64,000 bases of DNA from Nocardioides bruguierae (GCF_023656415.1 NZ_JAMOIL010000001.1:186001-250000), one strand, 5' to 3'; shown: positions 49,612 through 59,066, counted from the stretch's first letter. Numbers and translations: made by a program. Notes: a model not told the origin generated them from the letters alone.

Positions 49612-52148
49612 GGAGCCCGGCAGCCCCGATGAGCGACGAGCAGAACCCCGACGGCTCGTCGGCACCCGGTCGCGCCTCCGCGGCGCCCGGTGCCGGTCCG
49701 TCGCCCGAGGACCCGGGGACCCCGGTGGGCCGCACCGGCCGGTGGCGGGCGCTGGTGTCCCGGGCCCCGGTCCGCCTCGCCCTGCTCGTCGCCGCCCTCG
49801 GGCTCGCGGTCCAGGCCGGCGGGTACGCGGTGGGCTGGGCCGGTCACCCCGGCCTCGCGCTCGTGCCGTACTACGCGGGCCTGGTGGCGATCATCGTGCC
49901 GTTCGGCGCGCTGCTGACCGCACCGGGGCTGCGCGCCCGACAGCGGTTCGCCGGCGCCCAGCTGCTGGGCCTGACCATGTGGCTGAGCTGGTTCCTGTCC
50001 AACCCGGTGATGGCCACCCGGTTCGACGAGACCCTGCACGTGCGGACCCTGCTGGACCTGCTGGAGGGCGAGGGCCTGTTCACCGCGAACTCCATGCTGC
50101 CGGTCTCCCCGTACTACCCCGGCCTGGTGCTGATGGCCGCGGCCGTGCGCTGGACCACCGGGCTGCCCACCATCGTCAGCATCGGGGTCGTGGACGCCGG
50201 GTCGCGCGCCGTCCTCGTCGCCGCGCTGTTCGCGCTCGGCACCCTGGTCGGCCGCCTGGCCCAGCGCTGGGCACCCGCCGACGCCCTGCGCCCCGGCTCT
50301 GCCTCGCTCGTCGGCGGCCTCGCTGTCCTGCTGTACGCGGCCAGCCCGCAGTTCTACTTCTTCAACGCGCAGTTCGCCTACCAGACCCCGGCGCTGGCGC
50401 TCAGCGTGGCCGCCGTCGTGCTGCTGCTCCGGGCGCTGAAGACCTCGGTGCTCACCGGGCCACGCCGGCCCCGCCTCGTCCTGCTCGGGACGGCGCTGGT
50501 CGCGGTGGCCGCGACCGCCGTGACGCACCACCTCACCTCCTGGCTGCTGCTGGCCACCTTGTGGGCGCTCGCCGCGCTGCTCGGGCTGGAGGCACGACGT
50601 GTGCGGGCCGACGAGCAGGTCGCGGAGACGGCACGGCTGCGCGCCAGGACCGTGCTGGTCGTGGCCGAGCTGGGCACGGTGCTCGCCGCGGCGTGGACGA
50701 CGGTCGTGGCCCCGCTGCTGCTGACCTACCTGGCCCCCATCTTCGACACCACCGGCTCCGAGCTGATCAACCTGGTCACGCTCAACTCCACCGGCAGCCG
50801 GGAGGTGCTGGCCGACACCTCGGGCAGCCGCAGCCCGCTGTGGGAGATCGCCGTCATGGCGCTCTCGATCCTGCTGTGGCTGGCGCTGCTGGTGCCTGCG
50901 CTGTGGTCGGGCTGGCGAGGTCGGCTCCTGGGCCCGTCGCGTGCCCGCCTGCTCCTCCTCGCCATCGCGCTGGTCTACCCCGCGCTCTACGCGGTGCGGT
51001 TCTTCCCGACCGCCGCAGAGGTCGCCGACCGGGCGACCACCTTCGTGTGCCTGGGCACCGCCGTCCTGGCTGCCGTCTGGGTCGCGCCCCGCCTCGCGTC
51101 GGTGCGCAACCTCGTCGTGCCGGCCGTGCTGGTCATGCTGCTCGGCGGCGTGATGCTCGGCGGAGGACCCGACTGGCAGCGGGTGCCGGGCCCGTACCTC
51201 GCAGGCGCCGAGCAGCGCTCGGTGGACGCGGGCACCGTGGCCGTGGCCCGGTGGGCCGGCCGCTACCTGCCCGCCGGCTCGCGCATCGTCTCCGACCTCA
51301 CCCTCGACCGGGTCATCCCCGACTTCGCTCCCGTGGACGCCGTCACCAAGCAGTCCGGCGGCGACAACATGACCCCGGTCTTCATCGACACCAGCGTCGA
51401 CGACGAGGTGCTCGACCTGCTCACCGACAACGACGTCGACTTCCTCGTGGTCGACGAGCGCATCATCGGGCAGAAGGTCCTCTCCAACGCCTACTTCGAG
51501 GCCGGCGCCAGCTACGGCGACGACGCCCAGCAGCCCAACCGCCAGATGCTGACGAAGTTCCGCGGCGTCGAGGGCTTCGACGTGGTCTACGACGACGGCG
51601 ACGTGGTCGTCTACGACGTCCGCTCCCTGCGTGGCGAGGACGCGACCTTCGCCGACCGCGCCGACCCCGGCCTGCCCGGCGACGCCGACCTGCTCCAGAG
51701 CGGCCTCGTCCTGCTCGGCGCCGCGGTCCTGGCCTGGTGGCGCCGCCGCTACCTGCTCACCGTGCTGCGGCACCCGCGCCGCTCCCACCTGGTGGGTGCG
51801 ACGCTCGTCCTGCCCGTCGCCGTCGTCGTGGGCCTCCTCGGCTCCGTCGGCGGGTACCCGCCGGTGCAGGGTGCCCTCGTGCTCCTGCTGCTGGCGCTCG
51901 CAGCGATCCTGCTGCGTGCCGGTCGCGGCGACCCGCCTGCCGAGCCGGCAGCGCCCTGGCGCGAGCGGCTCCCGGGCCTGGTCGCGGGCGGCCTGGCCGT
52001 CGTCCTGCTCGTCGGTGCCGGCACCCTCGCCGCCCTCAGCGCGCGGCACGCCCTCCTGGACGAGGACCTGCAGCCCGCCCCCACGGCCTCGAGCAGCGCG
52101 AGCACCTCGGGCACCTCGGGCACCTCGGACGAGGGGGGAGCCTCATGA
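49608..52148 (+). CDS. GT-C-like multi-pass membrane glycosyltransferase or polymerase
   Basis: The 846-residue protein has about twelve TM helices in its first 510 residues. Its first outer loop holds TRFDETLHVR, the acidic pattern of GT-C enzymes that use polyprenyl-phosphate sugars. A soluble domain (about 525-685) is outside, then three or four more TM helices and a Ser/Thr/Gly tail. GTG 49608 gives the 4-nt overlap typical of this cluster; ATG 49629 is an alternative. A role in adding sugars to, or polymerising, the exported glycan is inferred. Confidence 0.75.
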   Translation: MRSPAAPMSDEQNPDGSSAPGRASAAPGAGPSPEDPGTPVGRTGRWRALVSRAPVRLALLVAALGLAVQAGGYAVGWAGHPGLALVPYYAGLVAIIVPFGALLTAPGLRARQRFAGAQLLGLTMWLSWFLSNPVMATRFDETLHVRTLLDLLEGEGLFTANSMLPVSPYYPGLVLMAAAVRWTTGLPTIVSIGVVDAGSRAVLVAALFALGTLVGRLAQRWAPADALRPGSASLVGGLAVLLYAASPQFYFFNAQFAYQTPALALSVAAVVLLLRALKTSVLTGPRRPRLVLLGTALVAVAATAVTHHLTSWLLLATLWALAALLGLEARRVRADEQVAETARLRARTVLVVAELGTVLAAAWTTVVAPLLLTYLAPIFDTTGSELINLVTLNSTGSREVLADTSGSRSPLWEIAVMALSILLWLALLVPALWSGWRGRLLGPSRARLLLLAIALVYPALYAVRFFPTAAEVADRATTFVCLGTAVLAAVWVAPRLASVRNLVVPAVLVMLLGGVMLGGGPDWQRVPGPYLAGAEQRSVDAGTVAVARWAGRYLPAGSRIVSDLTLDRVIPDFAPVDAVTKQSGGDNMTPVFIDTSVDDEVLDLLTDNDVDFLVVDERIIGQKVLSNAYFEAGASYGDDAQQPNRQMLTKFRGVEGFDVVYDDGDVVVYDVRSLRGEDATFADRADPGLPGDADLLQSGLVLLGAAVLAWWRRRYLLTVLRHPRRSHLVGATLVLPVAVVVGLLGSVGGYPPVQGALVLLLLALAAILLRAGRGDPPAEPAAPWRERLPGLVAGGLAVVLLVGAGTLAALSARHALLDEDLQPAPTASSSASTSGTSGTSDEGGAS

Positions 52149-54739
52149 GCACCACGGACACCCCCCGGCGTGAGCACGGCGTGCTGGCGCCGTTCCGCTC
52201 GCTGCTCACCGCCCAGCTGGTCGGCACCGGCCTCGGCCTGCTGTTCTGGGTGGTCGTGGCGCGCGTGGTGCCCGCCGACTCGGTGGGCACCGCCTCGGGT
52301 GCGATCAACACCCAGACGCTCCTGGGCTCGCTCGTCTCCCTGGGCCTCGGCACCCTCCTCATCGCCGAGCTGCCCCGCCTCGTCCCCGGGCGCCAGCGCG
52401 CCCTGCTGCTGCGCGGCGTCCTGGTGGCCGCCACGGTGGGCGCCTCACTGGCGCTCGCCGTCGGGCTCGCCGCGCGCGCCGGCCTGCTGGGGCCGACGCT
52501 GCGCGCCGCGCTCGAGCCCGTGGCCGGCCTGGTGGTCTTCGTCGTGGGCGTGGCCGCGGCCGCCTGCGGCGTCGTGGTCGACGAGTCCAGCCTCGGGCTG
52601 GGTCGCTCGTCAGTGCAGGTCTGGCGCAACCTCCTGGCCGCCGGCTCCCGCTTCCCGGTGGCCGCCGTGCTCGTGCTGGCCGGGGTCCGCGACCAGCTGG
52701 TGCTGCAGGTCTGCTGGGTCGCACCCATCGTGCTCTCCGTCGCCGTCGTGCTGTGGCGGGTGCTGCCGCGCGAGCGGGCGGGCTCCGGCCCCGGGCTGCT
52801 GGCCGACCTGCGCGGCTACGCGGCCGCCGCCGCGCACCACCAGGTGCTGAACGTCGCGGTCGCGGCCGCCACGCAGCTCGTGCCCGTGGTCGCGGCCGTC
52901 GTGCTGCTCCCGCGCGACAACGCGGCCTTCGCGATCGCCTGGCTGGCAGCCGGCTTCGCCTTCCTGCCGCCGTACCTGCTCGCCGTCGCGCTGTTCGCCC
53001 ACGGCGCGGACGCCGGGGAGGCGGCGCTGCGCCGCAGCATCGGCACCACCCTGCCCGCCGGGCTGCTGCTCAGCGCCTGCCTCGTCGCCGGCGCCTGGCT
53101 CCTGGGGCGTCCGGTGATGTCCTTGTTCGGGCCGACGTACGCCGAGGAGTCGGCCCACCTGCTCGCGCTGCTGGTGCCGGCCGGCCTCTGGATGGTCGTC
53201 AAGGACCACCTCGTCGCACTGCTCCGCACCCAGGAGTGCTTCACCCTCGCCTCCCGCCTGGCCGTGGTCGCCCTCGTGCTGGAGCTGACGGGAGCCGTCA
53301 TCGGTGGCCTGCTGCACGGCGCCGACGGGGTCGCGCTCGGCTGGATCGCCGCCATGGTCCTCGAGGCCCTCCTCGCCGCGCCGCTCGTGCGGCGCACGCT
53401 GGGCGGTTCCCCGTGGGTCGCTCCCTCGCCCCGGCGCCTGCTGGCGGCCCGCGCCGGTGGTGGCGGGACGTCCGGCGAAACGGGCGAGGCGCACGCCGAG
53501 CGCGGCGCCGTGAGCCTGCGCACCACCACCATCCTGCTCGGGGTCCTCACGCTCGTCCTGCTCCTCGTGGTCGTCGGCATCGGCGTCCGCAGCGTCCGCG
53601 CGCCCTCCGACGACGTCGCGGACGGCGGCACCGGGACCGCCGGCACCACCCTGAGCACCTGCATGCCCACCGCGGCGCGGCCGGGCCCGCTGCTGGACCT
53701 GGGGGTGCAGGCCGCCACCGGCGACGCCTCCGACCCCGTGCTCGATCCCGAGCAGGTCGACGCCCTCGTCGCCGCGGCCGCCGACGCCGGCGCCGACGTC
53801 GTCTCCACTGCCGTGGCGCGGCAGGCCGTCGAGCCCAGCCGGGGCGCACGGCGCTGGGCGGCCGTGGACGAGGTGGTCGACAGCGCCCTGGCCGCCGGGC
53901 TCGAGGTCCGCGTGGTCCTCACCGGCTCGCCGTCCTGGGCCGTGGGCGACGGCACGCTGAGCGACGCCGAGGCCCGGTGGCGGGCGCCCACCACACCGGC
54001 CGAGCTGCGCCGGTGGCGCTCGTTCGTGGCCGCGGCGGCCGAGCACCTCACCGGCCGGGCCACCTACGTCGAGGTCTGGTCGGAGCCGGACACGCCGGAG
54101 TTCTGGACGACGGGCCCCTCGCCCCGCGCCTACGCGCGCCTCCTGACGCAGACCTCGCAGGTGCTCCGCCGGGTCGCGCCCGACCTCACGATCATCTCCG
54201 GCGGGCTCGGCGGCAACGACATCGGCTTCCTGCGCCGGGTCTACCGCGCGCTCGGCCCGGGGGAGCGTCCCTTCGACCTCGTCGGCGTGCACCCCTGGCC
54301 CGGTGACGACGCGCCCGAGGCCGTCGATGCCTCGGCGCCGCTGACCGGCACGTTCGGCGCCTACGACGACACGTTCGCCGGGTACCGCGACGTGTGGCGG
54401 GTGCTGGTGGCACACGGCGACGACGACCTCGGTCTGTACGTGGGCGAGTTCGGCTACAGCACCAGCGACCACGACGACGTCCGGGGAACCGACGACGCCA
54501 CCCGCGCCGACTACGTCGCCCAGGCGCTCGGCATCGCCACCTGCACCCCGTACGTCGTGGGGTTCTCCTGGTACTACCTGAACCCCACCCCGTGGAACCC
54601 CGCCTCGTGGACCCTGCTCGACGACCAGGGCACCACCAACCGGACCTACGCCGCGCTGCGCACCTGGACGCAGGGCCGCCAGGATCTCCTGGACGACACC
54701 GGTACCGACTCCGGCACCGGCACGGGGGACGAGTCGTGA
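52145..54739 (+). CDS. Wzx/MurJ-like flippase fused to a GH39-like glycosidase domain
   Basis: The 864-residue protein has two parts. Residues 1-430 form a twelve-TM polysaccharide flippase (FRSLLTAQLVGTGLGLLFW start, RDNAAFAIAWLAAGFAFLPPYLLA). A further TM helix (about 458-478) leads to an extracytoplasmic clan-A glycosidase domain (about 495-845). Candidate catalytic residues are Glu 647 in VEVWSEPD (acid/base, compare WNEP) and Glu 768 in YVGEFGYS (nucleophile). Such a fusion would couple lipid-linked glycan export to cutting or remodelling. ATG 52145 overlaps the previous stop (ATGA). Confidence 0.83.
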   Translation: MSTTDTPRREHGVLAPFRSLLTAQLVGTGLGLLFWVVVARVVPADSVGTASGAINTQTLLGSLVSLGLGTLLIAELPRLVPGRQRALLLRGVLVAATVGASLALAVGLAARAGLLGPTLRAALEPVAGLVVFVVGVAAAACGVVVDESSLGLGRSSVQVWRNLLAAGSRFPVAAVLVLAGVRDQLVLQVCWVAPIVLSVAVVLWRVLPRERAGSGPGLLADLRGYAAAAAHHQVLNVAVAAATQLVPVVAAVVLLPRDNAAFAIAWLAAGFAFLPPYLLAVALFAHGADAGEAALRRSIGTTLPAGLLLSACLVAGAWLLGRPVMSLFGPTYAEESAHLLALLVPAGLWMVVKDHLVALLRTQECFTLASRLAVVALVLELTGAVIGGLLHGADGVALGWIAAMVLEALLAAPLVRRTLGGSPWVAPSPRRLLAARAGGGGTSGETGEAHAERGAVSLRTTTILLGVLTLVLLLVVVGIGVRSVRAPSDDVADGGTGTAGTTLSTCMPTAARPGPLLDLGVQAATGDASDPVLDPEQVDALVAAAADAGADVVSTAVARQAVEPSRGARRWAAVDEVVDSALAAGLEVRVVLTGSPSWAVGDGTLSDAEARWRAPTTPAELRRWRSFVAAAAEHLTGRATYVEVWSEPDTPEFWTTGPSPRAYARLLTQTSQVLRRVAPDLTIISGGLGGNDIGFLRRVYRALGPGERPFDLVGVHPWPGDDAPEAVDASAPLTGTFGAYDDTFAGYRDVWRVLVAHGDDDLGLYVGEFGYSTSDHDDVRGTDDATRADYVAQALGIATCTPYVVGFSWYYLNPTPWNPASWTLLDDQGTTNRTYAALRTWTQGRQDLLDDTGTDSGTGTGDES

Positions 54740-54904
54740 CCCTCGGCCCGCCGACCGCTCCCACCTGGGACGACTCCGCGCGTTCCTACCCCTTCGAGGA
54801 GACTCGCTTGCTACTCTCAAGCGCCGCCTGGGTCCCCGCCCGGCCCGACCAGCACGAACGTCGGACCGTCCAGTCGCGGCTCGTCCCCCCTGGAGGTAGC
54901 CGAG

Positions 54905-55099
54905 ATGGCGTTCCGCCCCGGCCACGCGCTGCGCTCCGCAGCGGCCACGATCAGCTGCCGCTGCGGTCACCCGCGCAGTGTGCACCAGCACTACCGGGCC
55001 GGCAGCGACTGCGGTCTCTGCGAGTGCCGGGTCTTCCTGCTCCGACTGCTCGGGCGGGTGCGCAGTGAGCGCCCGGCCGGCAGCGGCGGGGCTGCCTGA
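54905..55099 (+). CDS. Small Cys/His-rich (zinc-binding-like) protein
   Basis: The 64-residue frame begins at ATG 54905 with GGAGGT 8 nt upstream. It has CRCGH...HQHYRAGSDCGLCEC, five Cys and three His in 25 residues, consistent with a zinc-binding knuckle. It overlaps the next gene by 35 nt. The 165-bp gap before it breaks the cluster's 4-nt overlap pattern and contains TACTCT inside a CTTG/CAAG mini-hairpin, perhaps an internal promoter. I do not know a function. Confidence 0.7.
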   Translation: MAFRPGHALRSAAATISCRCGHPRSVHQHYRAGSDCGLCECRVFLLRLLGRVRSERPAGSGGAA

Positions 55100-56072
55100 C
55101 GCCACCGTCGTCGTCTGCGCCTACACCGAGAGGCGCTGGGACCAGGTCGTCGCCGGCCTCGCGGGCGTGGACGCCCAGACGCGGCCCGCGGCGCGCTACG
55201 TCCTGGTGATCGACCACAACGACGCCCTGCTGGAGCGCGCCCGAGCGGCCCTGGCACGTCCCGCGTCGCAGGAGGGGTGCGAGGTCGTGGTCGTGCCGAA
55301 CACCGGTGCCCGGGGCGCCTCGGGGGCCCGCAACACGGGCACGGCCCTCGTCGACACGCCCGTCACCGTCTTCCTGGACGACGACGCGGTGCCCGAGCCC
55401 GCGTGGCTCGAGCACCTCCTCGCTCCGTACACCGACTCCACGATCGAGGCGGTCGGCGGGCACGCCGAGCCGGTCTGGCCCGACGGGGACGCGCCGCCCC
55501 AGCTCGCGCCCGAGCTGTGGTGGGTCGTGGGCTGCACGTACCGCGGGATGCCGACCCGCACCTCCCCGGTGCGCAACCTCTGGGGCTGCAACATGAGCGT
55601 GCGCACCCAGGTGCTGCGCGAGGTCGGTGGCTTCGACGAGACGGCCGGCCGGGTGGACACCTTCCCGCTGGGCTGCGAGGAGACGGAGCTGTGCATCCGC
55701 ATGGCGGACCGGCACGGGCGCGGGCGCATCCTGCTCGAGCCGCGGGCCCGGGTGCACCACCACGTCTCCCGCGACCGCGTGGCCTGGTCCTACCTGCGTC
55801 ACCGCAGCCTCCTGGAGGGTGTCTCGAAGGCCGCGATGGCCGCCCGCGTCGGCGACCACCGCGCCACCGAGACCGAGTGGGGCTACGTCGCCTCGGTGCT
55901 GCCTCGCGGCGTGCTGGCCGGTCTCGGCCGAGGTCTGCGCGGCGACCCCGCCGGCTGGTCCGCCGCGGCCGGGATCGTGGTCTCGCTCGCCCTGGCCTCC
56001 CTCGGGTACGCCCGGGCGCGGCTCGGGCTGGCCGGGCGTCTCGGCAGGCTCCCCGCCGGAGGTGCCTCGTGA
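55065..56072 (+). CDS. Family 2 glycosyltransferase
   Basis: The 335-residue GT-A enzyme has VVVCAYTERRWDQVVAGL at the N-terminus, the metal motif FLDDDAVP and the acceptor motif GCEETELCIR (compare EDxELxxR). The C-terminal part has two hydrophobic segments (about 285-320). GTG 55065 is used. It is a paralogue in layout of the GT2 at 56854, sharing the FLDDDAV and RNxWG/RNxYGG motifs. Both probably add sugars to the same exported glycan. Confidence 0.85.
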   Translation: MSARPAAAGLPDATVVVCAYTERRWDQVVAGLAGVDAQTRPAARYVLVIDHNDALLERARAALARPASQEGCEVVVVPNTGARGASGARNTGTALVDTPVTVFLDDDAVPEPAWLEHLLAPYTDSTIEAVGGHAEPVWPDGDAPPQLAPELWWVVGCTYRGMPTRTSPVRNLWGCNMSVRTQVLREVGGFDETAGRVDTFPLGCEETELCIRMADRHGRGRILLEPRARVHHHVSRDRVAWSYLRHRSLLEGVSKAAMAARVGDHRATETEWGYVASVLPRGVLAGLGRGLRGDPAGWSAAAGIVVSLALASLGYARARLGLAGRLGRLPAGGAS

Positions 56073-56857
56073 CGGACCTGCCCGTGCTGATGTACCACTC
56101 GGTCGGCGGACACGTGCCCGCCGCGCTGCGCGAGCTCTGCGTGCCGCCCGGCCTGCTCGCCGAGCAGCTCGCGGCCCTGCGGGGCGCCGGCTACGCCCTC
56201 ACGGGGCTGACGCACGCGCTGGCCCTCCGTGACCAGGGGGTCGCGGCCGCGGCGGTCACCGTCGACGACGGCTACACCGACTACGTGGAGCACGCGCTCC
56301 CCGTGCTGCGCGGCGTCGGTGCCGCCAGCACCCTGTACGTGCCGACCCGGGAGCTCGGTGGCGCCCCCGGCTGGCTGGCGGACGCGGGGGACCTGCGCCT
56401 GCTCGGGATGCCCGAGGTCGCGCGACTGGGGGCGGAGCCCGACGTGGAGATCGGCAGCCACGCCGCCGTCCACGTGCCCCTCGACGCGCAGCCCGCGGCC
56501 CGCACCGCCCGCGAGGTGGCCGAGAGCCGTCGGGTGCTGCAGGACGCCACCGGGCAGGAGGTGCGCTCCCTCGCCTACCCGCACGGCTACCACGACGGAC
56601 GGGTGAGAATGGGTGTGCACGCAGCCGGGTACGAGAGTGCGTGCGCCATCGGTCACCGGGTGAGCCCCGCGGGGGAGGACCCGCTGGCCGTCAGTCGCCT
56701 GCTGGTCGGCCCCGACGACAAACCGGAGGGGCTGCTGGCACGGGTGCGAGACGCCGGGACTCCCGGCCTCTCCGCCCGGTTCAAGCAGGTGGCGCGCCCA
56801 CCCTGGCGGTGGACCCGGCGCGCCGTGCACAGCGCCACCGGGAGGTACCTGACATGA
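56069..56857 (+). CDS. Polysaccharide deacetylase (NodB/CE4 family)
   Basis: The 262-residue protein has the CE4 start LPVLMYHSVGG, the metal-binding VTVDDGY and SHAAVH (HxxxH), and AYPHGYH. No signal peptide is seen, so it may act in the cytoplasm or be retained at the membrane by its neighbours. Family members remove acetyl groups from GlcNAc-containing glycans. It overlaps both neighbours by 4 nt. Confidence 0.87.
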   Translation: MTDLPVLMYHSVGGHVPAALRELCVPPGLLAEQLAALRGAGYALTGLTHALALRDQGVAAAAVTVDDGYTDYVEHALPVLRGVGAASTLYVPTRELGGAPGWLADAGDLRLLGMPEVARLGAEPDVEIGSHAAVHVPLDAQPAARTAREVAESRRVLQDATGQEVRSLAYPHGYHDGRVRMGVHAAGYESACAIGHRVSPAGEDPLAVSRLLVGPDDKPEGLLARVRDAGTPGLSARFKQVARPPWRWTRRAVHSATGRYLT

Positions 56858-57840
56858 CGACCAGCAGCCGCGTCGAGGACGACACCACCAGCGCGTCCGC
56901 ACCCCAGCCGGGGCGGCCCCGACCCGTGGGCACGGTCGGTGTCCTGGTGTGCACCCACGACGCCGCTCGCCTGGACCAGGTGACGGCCGCCGTCGCCTCC
57001 GTCCGGGCCCAGACGGCCACGGTGGACGAGGTGCTCGTGATGGTGGACGGCACCGACGACCTCCGCGACCTCGTGCGCGCCCGCCTCCCGCGCGAGCGCG
57101 TGGAGGGCCTGGGTGCCAACCACGGGGTCTCGGTGGCCCGCACCCGGGGGGCGCAGGCGCTGGACACCGACGTCGTGGTCTTCCTCGACGACGACGCCGT
57201 CGCGGACCCGGGCTGGGTGGAGCACCTCCTGCAGCCCCTGGCCGAGGACGACGTGCTCGGCGTCAGCGGCCGCTCCGCGGGGCTGTGGGACTCCCCGCGC
57301 CCCGACTGGCTGCCCGAGGAGTTCCTCTGGACGGTGGGCCTCAGCTTCGCCGGTCAGCCGACGCGCTGCACGCGGGTGCGAAACGTCTACGGGGGCTGCG
57401 CGGCGCTGCGGCGCGACGTCTTCCTGGCCGTCGGCGGCTTCGACCCCGACCTCGGCCACCGCGCCGGCGTCAGCGGCGGGGGAGAGGAGGCGGAGTTCTG
57501 CCTGCGCGCCTCCGCGCGCACCGGTGGCACCTTCGCCTACCACCCGGACGCGGTCATCCGGCACCACGTGCCCGGTGACCGGCTGACCTGGCGCTTCTTC
57601 TGGGACCGGTGCTTCAGCGAGGGGGTGCAGAAGGTACGGCTCTCGCGACTCGTCGCGGGCGCCGCGCTCGGCGACGAGCGGGCGTTCGCGGCCCGCCTGC
57701 CGCGCTCGGTGCTCGCCGCCGCGCTGCACCGCGAGACCCGGCCGCGTGCCCTGGGCCTGGTGGTGGGTGCCCTGGCCGTCCTCGCGGGCATGGGGCGTGC
57801 ACAGGTCGACGGCCGGCGGCTGCGGGGCGGTCGCGCGTGA
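56854..57840 (+). CDS. Family 2 glycosyltransferase
   Basis: The 328-residue GT-A enzyme has VGVLVCTHDAARLDQV, the metal motif FLDDDAVADP and GGGEEAEFCLRA, with a short hydrophobic C-terminus. It is similar in motif spacing to the GT2 at 55065. ATG 56854 overlaps the deacetylase stop (ATGA). Confidence 0.86.
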   Translation: MTTSSRVEDDTTSASAPQPGRPRPVGTVGVLVCTHDAARLDQVTAAVASVRAQTATVDEVLVMVDGTDDLRDLVRARLPRERVEGLGANHGVSVARTRGAQALDTDVVVFLDDDAVADPGWVEHLLQPLAEDDVLGVSGRSAGLWDSPRPDWLPEEFLWTVGLSFAGQPTRCTRVRNVYGGCAALRRDVFLAVGGFDPDLGHRAGVSGGGEEAEFCLRASARTGGTFAYHPDAVIRHHVPGDRLTWRFFWDRCFSEGVQKVRLSRLVAGAALGDERAFAARLPRSVLAAALHRETRPRALGLVVGALAVLAGMGRAQVDGRRLRGGRA

Positions 57841-59066
57841 GGGTCCTGCTGCTGGCGCAGTTCTACCCGCCCGTCATCGGGGGCGAGGAGCGGCACGTGC
57901 GCAACCTCGCCACCGCCCTGGCCGCACGAGGGCACGACGTCCACGTCGCCACGCTCGGCACCGACCGCGGGGCCCCGCAGGAGGACGACGGCGTCACCGT
58001 GCACGTGCTGGAGCACACCGGCTCCCGCGTCCCCGCGCTCTACCCGACCGCCGACCGGCCCCTGGCGCTGCCGGTGCCCGACCCGTTCACCGTGCGTGGC
58101 CTGGCGCGCCTGGCCCGTGAGGTCCGACCCGACGTGGCCCACAGCCACAACTGGATCATCAACAGCTGGCTCGCCGTGCCGGCCGCCCACCGGATCCCGC
58201 TGGTGCACTCGCTGCACGACTACAGCCACGTGTGCGCCACCAAGCGCCTGGTGTACGAGGGCGAGGTGTGCCCGGGCCCGTCCCCGCGGCGCTGCCTGTC
58301 CTGCGCGCCCGGCCACTACGGGCAGGGGCGGGGCCAGGCGATCTACGCGATGGTGCGGGCCGGGCTGCCGGTGCGACGCCGGTCGGTGGACCTGTTCACG
58401 CCCGTCAGCACCTTCGTCGGGGAGGCGAACCGGCTCTCCGAGCAGGGGGTCGACTGGGAGGTCGTGCCGAACTTCGTGCCGGACGACCTTGCCGCCGACG
58501 CCCCGGTGGACAGGGACCCGGCCCTGCCCGGCGGCGACTACCTGTTCTTCGCCGGCGACCTCTCCGAGCAGAAGGGCGTGCACACCCTGCTGGAGGCGTG
58601 GCGACGCCTGCCCGGCACCGTGGGCGCGGACAAGCCGTCCCTGGTGATGGTCGGACGACCGGACGCCGACCTCGGCACCCTGCCGCCCGGGGTGCTCGTG
58701 GACCACGGCTGGACCCACGACCGGGTCGTGTCCGGCTTCCGGCACGCCCGCGCCGCCGTGCTGCCCAGCGAGTGGCCCGACCCCTGCCCGACGACCGTGC
58801 TGGAGGCCATGGCCCTGCGCGCCCCGCTGGTGACGACCCGGCAGGGCGGCATCGCCGACATGGTGACCCACGAGGAGTCGGCCCTCGTGGTCCGCACCGG
58901 GGACGCGGCCGGCCTGACCGACGCGATCCGGCGCCTGCTCGACGAGCCGGCGCTGGGGGCCCGCCTCGCCGAGGCCGCGGAGCGCGAGGTCGTCCGCTAC
59001 CGCCAGGGCAGCGTGGCCGACCGGTTCTCCCAGATCTACGCGGACGTGGTGGCGGCCAGGTCCTGA
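57837..59066 (+). CDS. GT4-family glycosyltransferase
   Basis: The 409-residue GT-B protein begins VRVLLLAQFYPPVIGGEERHV and has the donor-site motif PCPTTVLEAMALRAPLV. A Cys-rich insert (VCPGPSPRRCLSCAPGHYG, about 141-159) is seen in a subgroup of these enzymes and may bind metal. GTG 57837 overlaps the previous stop by 4 nt. Its 3' end overlaps the convergent ctaA gene by 31 bp, so the cluster ends abruptly at conserved core sequence. Confidence 0.87.
   Translation: MRVLLLAQFYPPVIGGEERHVRNLATALAARGHDVHVATLGTDRGAPQEDDGVTVHVLEHTGSRVPALYPTADRPLALPVPDPFTVRGLARLAREVRPDVAHSHNWIINSWLAVPAAHRIPLVHSLHDYSHVCATKRLVYEGEVCPGPSPRRCLSCAPGHYGQGRGQAIYAMVRAGLPVRRRSVDLFTPVSTFVGEANRLSEQGVDWEVVPNFVPDDLAADAPVDRDPALPGGDYLFFAGDLSEQKGVHTLLEAWRRLPGTVGADKPSLVMVGRPDADLGTLPPGVLVDHGWTHDRVVSGFRHARAAVLPSEWPDPCPTTVLEAMALRAPLVTTRQGGIADMVTHEESALVVRTGDAAGLTDAIRRLLDEPALGARLAEAAEREVVRYRQGSVADRFSQIYADVVAARS

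Noticed and set aside
54736..55068. GTG frame overlapping the flippase-glycosidase stop by 4 nt
   Set aside because: The translation is Pro/Arg-rich and loses GC3 bias midway, and it overlaps the better supported Cys/His-rich gene in another frame.
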